A stretch of 64,000 bases of DNA from Chromobotia macracanthus (lineage: Eukaryota > Chordata > Actinopteri > Cypriniformes > Botiidae), in NCBI GenBank assembly GCA_036877525.1, contig JAZGTH010000007.1, forward strand, positions 12,168,501 to 12,232,500. The letters are read 5' to 3'. The translations under genes and the position numbers were made by a program. The notes beneath the pieces are model-generated. The model was given only the letters and a program-made list of their open reading frames with translations. It made no database searches and was not told where the DNA came from. Positions 37,626 to 47,281 of this stretch are shown in pieces (position 1 is the stretch's first letter; each line of letters starts with the position of its first letter).

Positions 37626-38504
37626 ACTAATGGATACAATAGTATAATGATAATAATAAAGATAATGGTGGTGAAACTAAAGTGGTAAAGAAACTAAAGA
37701 TAAAACTCAAAGCTGATTTTCTTTCTGTTACACTGGATCTTAAGATGTGGGGTGTGACATCCATATTGTAAATAAAAAGTCCTGTCTGGTATGTGTGCAA
37801 TACTGTTCTTACACACATTTTGAATTTAATGAGAATTTTTGCTTAGGTAAGCAACAAGGATACTAAGTAAACCAATGAACTGCCATTTAAGTTTATTTTT
37901 TAGCCTTTGGAAGGGCAGGGTTTCCAAATTTCATATGAGAGAATCACCTGTCATTGTTTTGTGTCTCAACAAAGTATGCAAAGCAGTATTGCTGCATGAA
38001 ATCTTACCTGTAAAATGAGCCCACACAGCATGCATGATTCATTTTTCAAAAGCAGGTGATAAGATCAGTCTTCACAACTTTGTTGTTATTTTTCAGCAAG
38101 TTGTGCATCTGTTAGCTTTGTTAATTAGCATGTTATAGTAGTCTACAGACAGTCTTTCTGTTGTGGTAATTTACATTTGCTATTAGCAAAACATTATCAA
38201 TGTGGCTACAGTATGTAGGTGTTTATGTAAATTATTTATGTAAATTATTCTTTCTTTGTATAATTCTGTATAATTCTTTCATTTTTTATATAATTTACTC
38301 ACATAAACTGGAAAGGCTTGTTTGATTAAATATTATATGTGTCATGTATTATGCTTAGCAGGTTATTCATAAACTTATCATAATTTTATAATTGTTAATT
38401 AGAATTACGTTTGTCTTATGAAAAAAACTACATTTTCAATAATACCTTGCATTACCATGTATTATCATGTATTGTGTATTTTTCTGTGATATATTTTATT
38501 TTAC
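37626..38504. other. Intergenic, nothing recognised
   Basis: AT-rich text without coding frames or element ends. Confidence 0.6.
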
Positions 38505-38575
38505 AGCTTTTTACAGCTGCTTTGCCACAATGCAACATTGTGAAAATCCCTATATAAATGAAATCTAATTGAATG
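38505..38575 (+). repeat. LINE 3'-tail-like dispersed repeat
   Basis: Reads ACAGCTGCTTTGCCACAATG, then a TGTGAAAATCCCTATATAAATG segment end, closing with AATCTAATTGAATG. This is the plus-oriented counterpart of 32941-33000 and resembles the 3' tail of fish L2-like LINEs. Confidence 0.5.
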
Positions 38576-38811
38576 TGCATATTGCCCATTACTGTGGCCA
38601 TTTACACTGATGCTCAGACAGATCCCTGGCCATCAGTAATGCTATCTGTCATCATGTAACGATTATGAATATTTTGTATGGAATGTATTGTATCTACTTT
38701 GTAAATAGTTGTTTGTAACCAATAAAGTTTTCTCTGCCTCTGGTCATTTGTTTACAAAGTGGCATTTTGGAATTTTTGGATTTTTTTTTTCAATTCACTG
38801 TACTTTAACAT

Positions 38812-39509
38812 CTATAACTTTTTTGCTTGTATTAATTCTGACATGTGAACAATAATGTTCCATAATTGTGCTTGTAGGTCACATGGTTTGGAAACTGAAA
38901 ACATTTTTGTGTGAAAAACAGGTTTTAATTTGCAAATGGGATGAATTCTCCTGTATGCTGGAGGAAGTTTGAGGCAGACTCCCACTACACTAAGAATTTT
39001 AGGAACAGGAAATGGGCCAAATATATCTGGGACTTTATTACAAAGTGTGAAGAACAATAACCTTAGAACAATAACCCCATCAGATGACATCGGACCATCA
39101 ACTCTCACGTACCAACAAACAACCTGGTGGGCAATCGGGTGAAGGGGTTTATCCTTTGTAAGTCTGCAAGGACCTTTGACTCAATCTCCCAAGTTTCCAT
39201 AGAAACCACAAGTTTCTCAGGCAAGATGGAATCAGGAGAGGACAAGCATTTAGATTGATCAAAAAATATGAAAACAAAACATTGGGCTTAATGCTTTTAG
39301 AACTGGTAAGAAATAGAAAAATTGAAATGACTGAAAAGTGCCCACCAGGTCTGCCTGGAGTTTAGGCATTTGGGGGATCTAATGTACTCAAGATAATAAA
39401 AGGCACCCTGGAGCCTCCAAGGCAAGCTTAACTGCCAGCAACTCTCTGTTACCAATGTCATAATTATATTCAGCGGGAGACAAATGATGGGAGCTGCTGG
39501 CCTGATCAA
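38812..39509 (-). pseudogene. Ty3/Gypsy pol remnant (RNase H to integrase end)
   Basis: Reading on the minus strand, the first frame (39509-39297) ends with YLEYIRSPKCLNSRQTWWALF, the hallmark RNase H segment of vertebrate Ty3/Gypsy pol. The second frame (39108-38812) contains DIFGPFPVPKILSVVG and LKLPPAYRRIHPICKLKPVF, the C-terminal integrase tail before the 3' LTR. The integrase zinc finger and catalytic core that belong between them are deleted or unreadable. In an intact element the enzymes copy and integrate the retrotransposon. This copy is dead. An LTR-start-like TGTCACGATTCCTGGG lies just upstream at 39594-39609 on the same strand, implying that gag and most of pol are also deleted. 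Confidence 0.7.
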
Positions 39510-39609
39510 CTTGTTAACACGAGTTGCTTAGCAACACTAAAAGTAATTCAGGTCACAGACAGAAACACAAACATGCAAGAATGAACACACAGACCCAGGA
39601 ATCGTGACA

Positions 39610-40005
39610 CTGTTATCAGACATTTGTTCCAGTTTGAAATAAATATTTTTGAACTAGGTTGATTTCACTAGTTTGTGCGCTGTGATATCACAACCACCTA
39701 AATACAATAAGGATTTTGTTATTTGTCAGGAATCATGACTTTTTCTGTTTATATGCCTGTTTTGTTTGAGATGTTTTTTGTTTGAGATCTCCCTTTCTAT
39801 TCTAAACTGAGTATTCCAGCTCGGAGATGTCACATATTTAACTTTTATTGCTTAAATACTGAATAATGCTGCGTTTAATTCCACCCGTGTTTTGGATATT
39901 GCTGCACCTTCTAAAATTGTCATAAGCAGAAAACAGAACCATGTTTGAATGATATTCCTTGAGCTGTTAGACAAGAGTGAAGAAGAGCAAGTATCTTTTG
40001 ACATC
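39610..40005. other. Intergenic, nothing recognised
   Basis: AT-rich text between the Gypsy remnant and the MITE. No feature can be supported. Confidence 0.55.
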
Positions 40006-40450
40006 TTAAAGCTGTAATTCATAAACTTTTTTTGGTTAAAAATAAACAAAAAAACAGTTGAGCAAGTATATACACTGTAAAAAAAACTTTGCTGCCTTAC
40101 ATTTTTATGTTTAATCAACTTGGCTTTACAAGTCATTTCAACTTAATAGTTTAAATCCTGACTTGTGTAACTTATAAAAATAAGTAAGCACATTTTCATC
40201 TATTTTTAATAAGTTACAGCAACTCAAGACCAGTCAAGATTACAAAGAGTAAGCTGAAATGACTTGTGCAGCCACATTGACTAAACCATTGACTTACCAT
40301 GATTCAATACTGTAAGAATGATTAATGATTGATTAATCATTATAATAATAATTATTAACATGTAAAGAAAAATACATACAGTAACCTTCAATCTTATGTT
40401 TCAAACAAAGATGGTGAAAGAGAGGCTAAAATGATGGATTGCAGCTTTAA
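40006..40450. mobile_element. MITE with TTAAAGCTG ends, carrying a nested MITE
   Basis: The left end (40006-40040) reads TTAAAGCTGTAATTCATAAA and the right end (40432-40450) reads GATTGCAGCTTTAA, inverted copies of one another. A second copy with the same ends and the same TTATGTTTCAA motif lies at 58770-59050. A different element starting CACTGTAAAAAA at 40073 is inserted inside, so this copy is the older one. Confidence 0.6.
40073..40290. mobile_element. Nested CACTGTAAAAA-type MITE
   Basis: Starts CACTGTAAAAAAAACTTTG and contains GTTACAGCAACTCAAGACCA. The same two features occur at 61300-61442, where the ACAGTG end is on the right. The right boundary here is approximate. Confidence 0.45.
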
Positions 40451-40629
40451 AGGAGACTTGGTATAGATACCAAAAAAATGATAAAGCAGATCAACAACGT
40501 CTTTGTCTAATGTAATTTAAAAAAATCATTATCCTAAAGTGCTTCATAGATCTTTTAAGATTTACATGGAGTCATAAAAGTATGTCAGTCTGGTTTAAAA
40601 GCCTTTATAGCACTGAAACTGAAAAAGTT

Positions 40630-40810
40630 TTAAAGGTTTTTATGATCTATTATCGTTCAGACTCAAGAGATTCAGCCATTTTTTTATGCTTCCAGATCTG
40701 ACATCTGCATTTGACACAGTTGATCATAATCTCCTAATCTCTCAATTGTAACAGGGTTGGTATTAAAGGTATTACACTGGGGTGGTTTAGGTTCTATTTA
40801 TCTGAATTTT
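40630..40810 (+). pseudogene. Non-LTR retrotransposon RT scrap
   Basis: Plus-strand text near 40700-40760 reads LTSAFDTVDHNLLISQL, matching the reverse transcriptase motif (D/L)LSAAFDTVDH found in fish LINEs, followed after a stop by a degraded continuation. Only about 60 codons remain and stops interrupt them. No termini are visible. Confidence 0.6.
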
Positions 40811-42094
40811 TGCTGCCTGCATTGATGACTTTGAAAACTTCTGTTTGACTGTTTCAAAGATATAAATGCTTGGGTGGCCTTAATTAATTTTTTTTAGATT
40901 TTAATCAGCACAAGACTGAAACACGCAATAATGGACACAGATTTTAAACAGATTAAAAACATATATTCTATGGTAAAATCATGTTTTATCAGTTAAGGCT
41001 TTTATGTAAAGTCAAGCTTATTTAGTATATAAGATTTGTGCCATAAAAAACAAAACAGTCCGCTGTACTTCATTGGTTGGTGAGATTTTGATGGATAGCT
41101 CCCTGACCAGATTTAGACTAGAAGAACGGATTTTGGAAAGCAATCTGGAGAATCCAGTGAAGAAGATAGTGATCTGGATACAGTTATTTGTATAGTTGTA
41201 GTGTTTGTACTTTGCAGTGACTGTAAGTTACTTAGTTGGCAAATGGCAATTAGTTGGTATTGTAATGTACTGTCATACACATGGCTCCTGCTTTCACTCT
41301 GCCCAAATCTCAAGTCCAATACAAGCCGACATTGGGCCAAGTAAATTGTACATATCTACAAATCTGCTCACAGATTTTTTTCTTTGTGTGGACAGAGGTA
41401 AATGTGGTTTTTAAAGTACACTGTCAAGACAACCTTGACGAAAAGTTTGCGTTTGTAATATTACTGTAATTATTATAAGAGAAATTTTTCTTTCAAGAGC
41501 ATTGAGTAAAAATAAAATGTTTTGTTACCTTAATTATTTAAAAGTGAGAATCATGGTGGTATTTTTTTTAAGTTTTTCTCCTCTTTAAACCGTTTAACGT
41601 TTTGCTGTAGAAATATTTGAAAAGCATACATTTAAATGAAGATTTCATGAGGTAAACTGGACTGCAAATGAAGACTTGGGGCAACATAGGTTCATAAGAT
41701 GATTATCTTTGTTTTTTTAAGCTCATTATGTTAAGGGCATTAAAGAAAATTCTAATGCACTAAATTTTTTAAATGACCTCTTCTCATCTTCAGGTAAGTT
41801 AGTTAATGCAACTTACATTATCAAAATCGATAAAAGTTCTTGTTCTTTGGTGGGGTCATCAGTCTGGTGCTTAGGGCTGTTTTTGAGTGTCCTTTTACCT
41901 TTATCCCCACAAATAAGAATATTGTGTTTCTTTGTGATAGCATTACTTCCTTTGACCAAAACTAAGTGGTCCATGCAGGAGAGGAGTTTTCAGATGGAGA
42001 TCTTGCGAGCTGATGGTACTTGTACTTTGATAACTGAAGGCCCAACCTGAAGTGTTGCATAGGATGGGTTTGTCGTTTATCCACAGAACACCGG
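40811..42094. other. Intergenic, nothing recognised
   Basis: AT-rich, with short frames on both strands around 41113-41469 and 41847-42050 that do not resemble known proteins. Confidence 0.55.
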
Positions 42095-42737
42095 TGTCAA
42101 GGTTAGTAAAAGAGGGGGAAATTAATTGCAGGGATAAATAATTAGAGCATCAAAAAACAATCTCAGGGGGGAACCATAAGGTCACTGTCCAAAGAGAAGT
42201 CATCAGGATGATGGACACAGGAAGGGCCAGGAAGTCGGTGGGGCAGAGCAGCAAATGGGATGGGAGTGAAGACATGGGGGCAAGGACCCCAAACCAAGCA
42301 GGAATGGGAAGAAAATAAGGAGGAAAAACTAACAGGCAGAGCTCAAATAGTTAGATCAAGCAGCAAAAAAAAAAAAAAAAAGATTTTAGAGCAAAAAACA
42401 CAAAAGGAAAAAATTCTAAGAAAAACAAAGACTCAAACAACAGAATAACTAGGCAAAACTATGACTAAAGAAATAGCAGGTACAAGATCGCAATCACAAA
42501 CAGCACAGACAAGAGCCAGGTAACTCAGCAAAGCACAGATTCAATCTAGTACAGGACAGAAAACAAGAGGGGAATATAAAAACCCTAACCAGATAATTAG
42601 TTAACGAGAGGGACGGGGTAACAATGGACAATAGAGCACATGGTATGGCAAACACAAACACTGACTGACAGCCATGTGCTCCAGACAAACAAGAACACAG
42701 ACACAAACCCAGAGCTGATCAGACTGGCATCCTGACA
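42095..42737. mobile_element. Candidate solo LTR (about 643 bp)
   Basis: The segment begins TGTCAAGG and ends CCTGACA, giving TG...CA ends with a short inverted repeat. The flanking five bases are ACCGG on the left (42090-42094) and ACTGG on the right (42738-42742), a possible target duplication with one difference. It holds an A-run at about 42366-42380. No internal retroelement genes adjoin it, so it would be a solo LTR; orientation is undecided. Confidence 0.35.
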
Positions 42738-43194
42738 ACTGGCTCTGGGCATACCGTTGCATCCTTGAAGGGCTGTCAACCTGTAGTTTGCTGGGTGGAT
42801 TCGTTGGCTGTTGAGGGACATCACAGGTTGGTCCTCCATTCCGGCTTGTTCTGTTGTTTGATGCAGGCTCAGAGCTGGCTGTAGTAGGTGTGTTGAAGCC
42901 ACCGGTAATCCACTTTGACCACTTTTGACTGCTGATCCAGGAAGCTGTGCACCTCATTGCTGGAGATGATACTGAGGTACAGGCTGTGTTGAACGGTCAC
43001 ATTGGGCAGTGTTCATTATATGGTATGTGTGTACAGGTATGTGTGTGCATTGTGGCCTTCTGCAGGATGTGGGGTAAAAGTTGTGGTGTTTCTGGACACC
43101 TTTTAGGGACTGTGGTGCCACATAATGTGTGACTGCAGCAATCCTCTAAAAGGGCCTCTGTGGTTGCTGGTTGGTGAGGTGTAAACAATGGTCA
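42738..43194. other. Intergenic, nothing firm
   Basis: Minus-strand frames of 100-118 codons overlap here and run into the LTR candidate. Their translations do not match a family I know. No other feature is seen before the LINE 3' end. Confidence 0.45.
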
Positions 43195-43527
43195 GAGTCA
43201 AGAGAGAGTCAAGATTTATTTGTCACATACAAGTTATATAGAATACAACAAGTAGTGAAATGTGAATCTGAATGCCCTGTTAGACTGTGAGATAAATACT
43301 AAAAAGTAAAAACACACAAAATGTTAAAGTACTTAGAGTACAGAAATATGTAAAATACAAAATGCAAAATACAAAATATAAAATACAAAAATACAGTTGT
43401 ACAAGTGACAGAATAACAGAATAGATTGTATGTGGATGGCGTAGATGAATTGTATAAATATAATAAAGTGCAAGTGCAGCGTGCAAGTGCAGTGTGCAAG
43501 TGGAATGCAGTGTGCAAAAGAGTATAA

Positions 43528-44800
43528 CTAGCGTGTTATGCCAGAGTCACTTAAATGTAGTGTGTGTTTGTCCATGTTTAAGTGTCTGATGGCCTGAGGG
43601 AAGAAGCTCCTCCTGAGTCTCTCCGTTTTAGCCATCAAGGTACGGAAGCGTCTACCTGAGTGTAGCAGTATGAACAGCCGGTGTCCAGTGTGGGTGGAGT
43701 CTTTGAGGATCTTAGTAGCCCTAGCTTTGCATCGCCTGGTGTATATGTAATCCAAAGAAGGGGGATCCGTCTTGGAGATACGCTCAGCTGAGCGCACCAC
43801 TTTCTAAAGAGCTTTACGATCTTTGACTGATATGTTTCTATACCATGATGAGATGCACTGAGTCAATACACTCTCTACAGCCTCAGTGTAGAAAGTTTTC
43901 AGGATCATAGGAGAAACACTGAATTTCCTCAGTAACCTCAGATGGTACAGTCTTTGTCTGGCTTTTTTGATGACCATATGGATGTGGTCGGACCATGTTA
44001 AATCCTCAGAGATGTTCACACCGAGGTATTTATAGCTGCTCACTTTATCCACAGGGGTCCCATTGATGATTACTGGGGAGTAGGTCCGCTGCTGCCTCCT
44101 CCTAAAATCAACAACTATTTCTTTGGTTTTACTGACATTCAGGAAGAGACAGCTAGCTTGGCACCATAATGTTAATTTCTCCACTTCATCATGGTAGGCA
44201 GACTCATCGTTGTTGGAGATGAGGCCCATCACCACTGTATCATCTGCAAACTTGATGATAGATGTGGAGTTGTGAGAGGATACACAGTCATATGTATACA
44301 GTGAGTAGAGCAGGGGACTGAGAACGCAACCTTATGGGGCTCCTGTACTCAGGGTGATGATGTTGGAGGTGTTCTGACCTACCCTCACTACCTGAGGTCT
44401 GCATGAAAGGAAGTCTAGAACCCATTCACAGAGGTGGGAATTCAGTCCTAGGTCTCTCAGTTTGGAGACTAGTCTATGAGGGATTATGATGTTGAAGGCT
44501 GAGCTATAGTCTATGAACAGCAGTCTCACATAATTTCCTTTATTGCTGACTGAATGTGTGAGAGTGGCATGGAGAATGTGGGAAACGACATCTTCAGTAG
44601 ACCTATTGGGGCGATAGGCGAACTGGAGGGGGTCGATGTTGTGTGTAATGGAGGAGCAGATGGTGTTCTTGATAAGCTTCTCAAAGACTTTCATGATTTG
44701 TGAGGTGAGTGCCACGGGTCGATAATCGTTTAGGCAGGAGGGCATGTTGTTTTTTGGCAGTGGAATAATGACAGATTTTTTTAAAGCAGGTAGGGACAAT
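43528..44800 (-). pseudogene. LINE ORF2: reverse transcriptase core and C-terminus
   Basis: In one frame on the minus strand the order is NDYRPVALTSQIMKVFEKL, FAYRPNRSTEDVV, LFIDYSSAFN, the STGAP segment, KFADDTVV (catalytic Asp pair, about 44250-44260), FLNVSKTKEIVVDFR, YKYLGVNISEDLTWSDHI, and the C-terminal IYTRRCKARATKILKD and GRRFR region. This is the full series for an L2/CR1-group enzyme that primes cDNA synthesis on nicked target DNA. Two in-frame stops interrupt it, at 44332-44334 and 43804-43806. Both stand where the family has a glutamine codon and are consistent with C-to-T changes on the coding strand. The catalytic residues remain, so decay is fairly recent. Confidence 0.85.
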
Positions 44801-45493
44801 TGACTGGGCAAGGGACTCATTGAAGATTGATGTAAACAAACCAGCCAGCTGATCAGCACATGTTCTCAGTACACGTCCCGGAATGCCATCAGCCCCGGCC
44901 GCTTTCCTGATGTTCACCTGCTTCAGAGCTTTACAAACCTCGTCCTCCATCACGACGATGGCGCGCTCCTCGCTGACATTGCTGTACTTCTCCACAGTGC
45001 GCACCGGCAGACCACCGACGTCGCCAGGGTGGTCCGCTTCAAACCGCGCATAGAAGGTGTTCAGCTCATTTGCCAGAGAAGAGTTAGCTTTAACCGTGAT
45101 GGAGGGTTTACTTCCAAAAGCGCAGATGGTCCTCAGTCCCTGCCACATGCGTCTGGAGTCATTCAGTTGGAAGTGAGACTCCACACGCTCTCTGTACCGT
45201 TGTTTAGCGGTTTTAACCGCGCGTCGGAGAGCGTAGCATGTTAACTTATAGTCGTTCATGTCCCCCGACAGGAGTCCCGCGTTGTACACTGCTGGGCGTG
45301 CATTCACCGCTGCCCTGATTGTACTGTCGACCCATGGTTTCTGGTTTGAGAATGTTTTTATTGTAATGGTGGGTGTTACTTGCTCAACAAGCATACCAAC
45401 AAAGCTCACGGTTACATCCGCAAACTCACTGACGTCGGCAGAGCTAGACCGGAACATGTCCCAGTCTACGTCATTGAGTGCGTCCTGTAGCAC
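44681..45493 (-). pseudogene. LINE ORF2: linker and start of reverse transcriptase
   Basis: A 270-codon frame begins in the post-endonuclease linker (LQDALNDVDWDMF) and contains the conserved VCKALKQVNIRKAAGADGIP segment that opens the LINE reverse transcriptase. It runs on through LFTSIFNESLAQS. Near 44785-44792 an A-run in the coding strand holds seven A residues, and the family reading continues one frame over, so a one-base insertion there shifts the frame. Whether this is a real mutation or a homopolymer error cannot be told from one sequence. Confidence 0.8.
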
Positions 45494-45810
45494 AGCCCAG
45501 CGCGTTTACCTCTGTGTTTCTTGTACCGTCGCCTTGGAAGAGCTTCCTCATGGTCATTGTTCTCACCTGCCGAGCGAAGAATCTCAGGTGGCCATGTCGG
45601 ATCGGTGGGTAAAGCGTCAATAAGTAGGTGAGTAAGTTGGTTTCCGATGTTTAAAAGTGTTTTGCCCTCGTATGTAATCAGTGCAGATGTAATGTGTGCG
45701 AAAGGTATGAGTAGTTGTAAGTAAATAAATAAATAAAAACACAGTCTTAGCGGAGTGTCCAGGACGGTGTCTGAACGTGGCAGCGCCATCTTGCAAGCCG
45801 CCACAATGGG
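45466..45810 (-). pseudogene. LINE ORF2 N-terminal part
   Basis: Reading from the ATG in the GC-rich leader, the frame gives a hydrophobic start, then LLNIGNQLTHLLID and a basic stretch RRRYKKHRGKRAGL. In L2-type LINEs this basic segment directly precedes the apurinic endonuclease. Here the frame leaves that segment and runs straight into sequence from beyond the endonuclease, at about 45487, changing register. About 230 codons of endonuclease are therefore missing at the junction. Confidence 0.7.
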
Positions 45811-45820
45811 TGCCCCCCCT

Positions 45821-46159
45821 TCAAAGCTTGGGACTCTTGGTTGGGGGGGCGGGCCTGCTGGTTCCCTGCAGGGGAAATTCTGTTGTGTTTTCCCCTGTCT
45901 GTTCAATTCACTGCAAGCATATTTCAGTTATTTTGTGTGACGTGGAGTTCATCCAGGTTCTGTTTATCTGTGTCCAGTTTGCATTTGGTCTTGGGACTTT
46001 AAGAAGTTGGGCTTCAGCTCGGGCTGCTTACAAACGGCATTCACAAGTTTTGTTTCAGTTTTGCCTGGGACATTATTAACAGAGCTACCAGCTCCCCTCT
46101 GTCTTCTTATCCAGCTGCTCACTGCATCCTGTGAGGCATCCTAAAGCTTTTCACATCCT
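45821..46159. other. Unassigned sequence between two elements
   Basis: GC-balanced sequence between the LINE 5' end and a DNA-transposon end. The overlapping frames of 61-100 codons on the plus strand do not resemble known proteins. It may belong to either neighbour. Confidence 0.4.
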
Positions 46160-46352
46160 CCTGCCATCAAATTCAAAATGAACTAATATTATGCATGAAG
46201 TAGTAAAAGTCTCTCTTTCAAAATTTGATATATTGTCTGTGTTCTAGTGTGAATAAAATATGGGTAAATGAGATTTGCAAATCATTGCATTCTGTTTTAT
46301 ATTTACATTTTACACAGCGTCCCAACTGTTTTTAAATTGGGGTTGTATTAAT
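46160..46352 (+). mobile_element. End fragment of a high-copy fish DNA transposon
   Basis: Reads GAATAAAATATGGGTAAATG, then GATTTGCAAATCATTGCATT, TTACACAGCGTCCCAAC and finally ATTGGGGTTGTA. This is the right terminus of a very common teleost DNA transposon with CAACCCCAATT ends. I am not certain of its superfamily. The left terminus is not present nearby, so the copy is truncated. Confidence 0.6.
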
Positions 46353-46929
46353 TATCATTATTGTACAAAAATAATAAGCGAACATGGAAGCAATTGGTGA
46401 AATAAGCTAATTAAATACCAAAATGAAATAAAAACAATAAAACCAAACACATCAAATAAAAGGAAGTACAGACAGAAGAGACTGAAATTGCCCTGAAGTT
46501 GCATTGCAGCCCAAACAAAAGAAAGATTTATATAAACTTACGACATACTGGCCTCTAGTGTTAGTAGGAGGTAATGTACCTTAACATGAACTTCCATTTA
46601 ACCATGCAGGGTTGCTACGATGATAAGTGTAATTTGGTCTAGCGGGTCGTGGCGGGTGGTGTATGGCAAATTTTCTTTGCTGTCTATTTTGGTGTGAAGG
46701 TTACTGAACATTGGTACTTGTGAATGGCTTCTTTGCTGTTAGTACACAAATTAAAGATTAAAAACAACAGGTTTTTGTTCACTGTCGCACATTAATTATT
46801 ACATGACCAAGAATTCTAAAACTCCCATTTAAATAGCAATCATACAGCCCTGCATATCCTACTTTTCACTTAATGAAAGAGTGAGCGGGAGTGAAATGGC
46901 ATAGTAGAGCGGCTCTGGCACCCAGAGCA
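46353..46929. other. Intergenic, nothing recognised
   Basis: AT-rich spacer with no supported feature. Confidence 0.55.
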
Positions 46930-47158
46930 TCCCAGCTAACAGGGAACGTTCTCATAACTTTGGGTAACGTTCTCTAAAGGTTCTCTCAATTTTATCAAAA
47001 AAAATTCTTGCAATAACGTTAGTAGAACATTTCTTTAACGTTGTCTGCCATTGATAAACGTTCTTAAATCGTTGGCATAAAAAAGCTTATTATTGCGTTG
47101 TTGGTGAAACGTTCTTAAAACGTTAACACAAACGTTATCATTGCATTGTTAATGGAAC
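46930..47158. repeat. AACGTT-rich dispersed repeat
   Basis: Starts CCCAGCTAACAGGGAACGTT and contains eight copies of the palindrome AACGTT within about 195 bp, mostly in AACGTTCT context. The same text style occurs in dispersed fish repeats. There is no open frame of interest. Confidence 0.6.
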
Positions 47159-47194
47159 GATGATGGGTGGATGACGAAGATGTCTGAAGAAGTG

Positions 47195-47195
<1 letters not shown>

Positions 47196-47234
<39 letters not shown>

Positions 47235-47281
47235 TGTATAATAATATGTATAATAATATGTATAATAATATGTATAATAAT
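47196..47281 (+). repeat. (TAA)n then 12-bp minisatellite
   Basis: A (TAA)n run of about 37 bp passes into four copies of a 12-bp unit TATGTATAATAA. The minus-strand frame across it is a string of tyrosines and is an artefact of the repeat. Confidence 0.9.

Larger units (their letters stand above)
43195..45820 (-). mobile_element. L2-like LINE, internally deleted
   Basis: The element runs on the minus strand from a GC-rich 5' leader (about 45820, with AAGATGGCGCTGCCACG) to a 3' end near 43195 whose tail reads TATGTGACAAATAAATCTTG then TGACTC repeats, the style of fish L2 LINEs. Between them are an N-terminal ORF piece, most of the reverse transcriptase and the C-terminal region, but no endonuclease domain. 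It carries one frameshift and two in-frame stops and is therefore inactive. The 3' untranslated part includes a short AAAATACAAAATGC-like minisatellite (about 43352-43397). Confidence 0.85.

Noticed and set aside
45029..45623. Plus-strand open frames of 71 and 121 codons
   Set aside because: They are antisense to the LINE reverse transcriptase region and have no similarity of their own.
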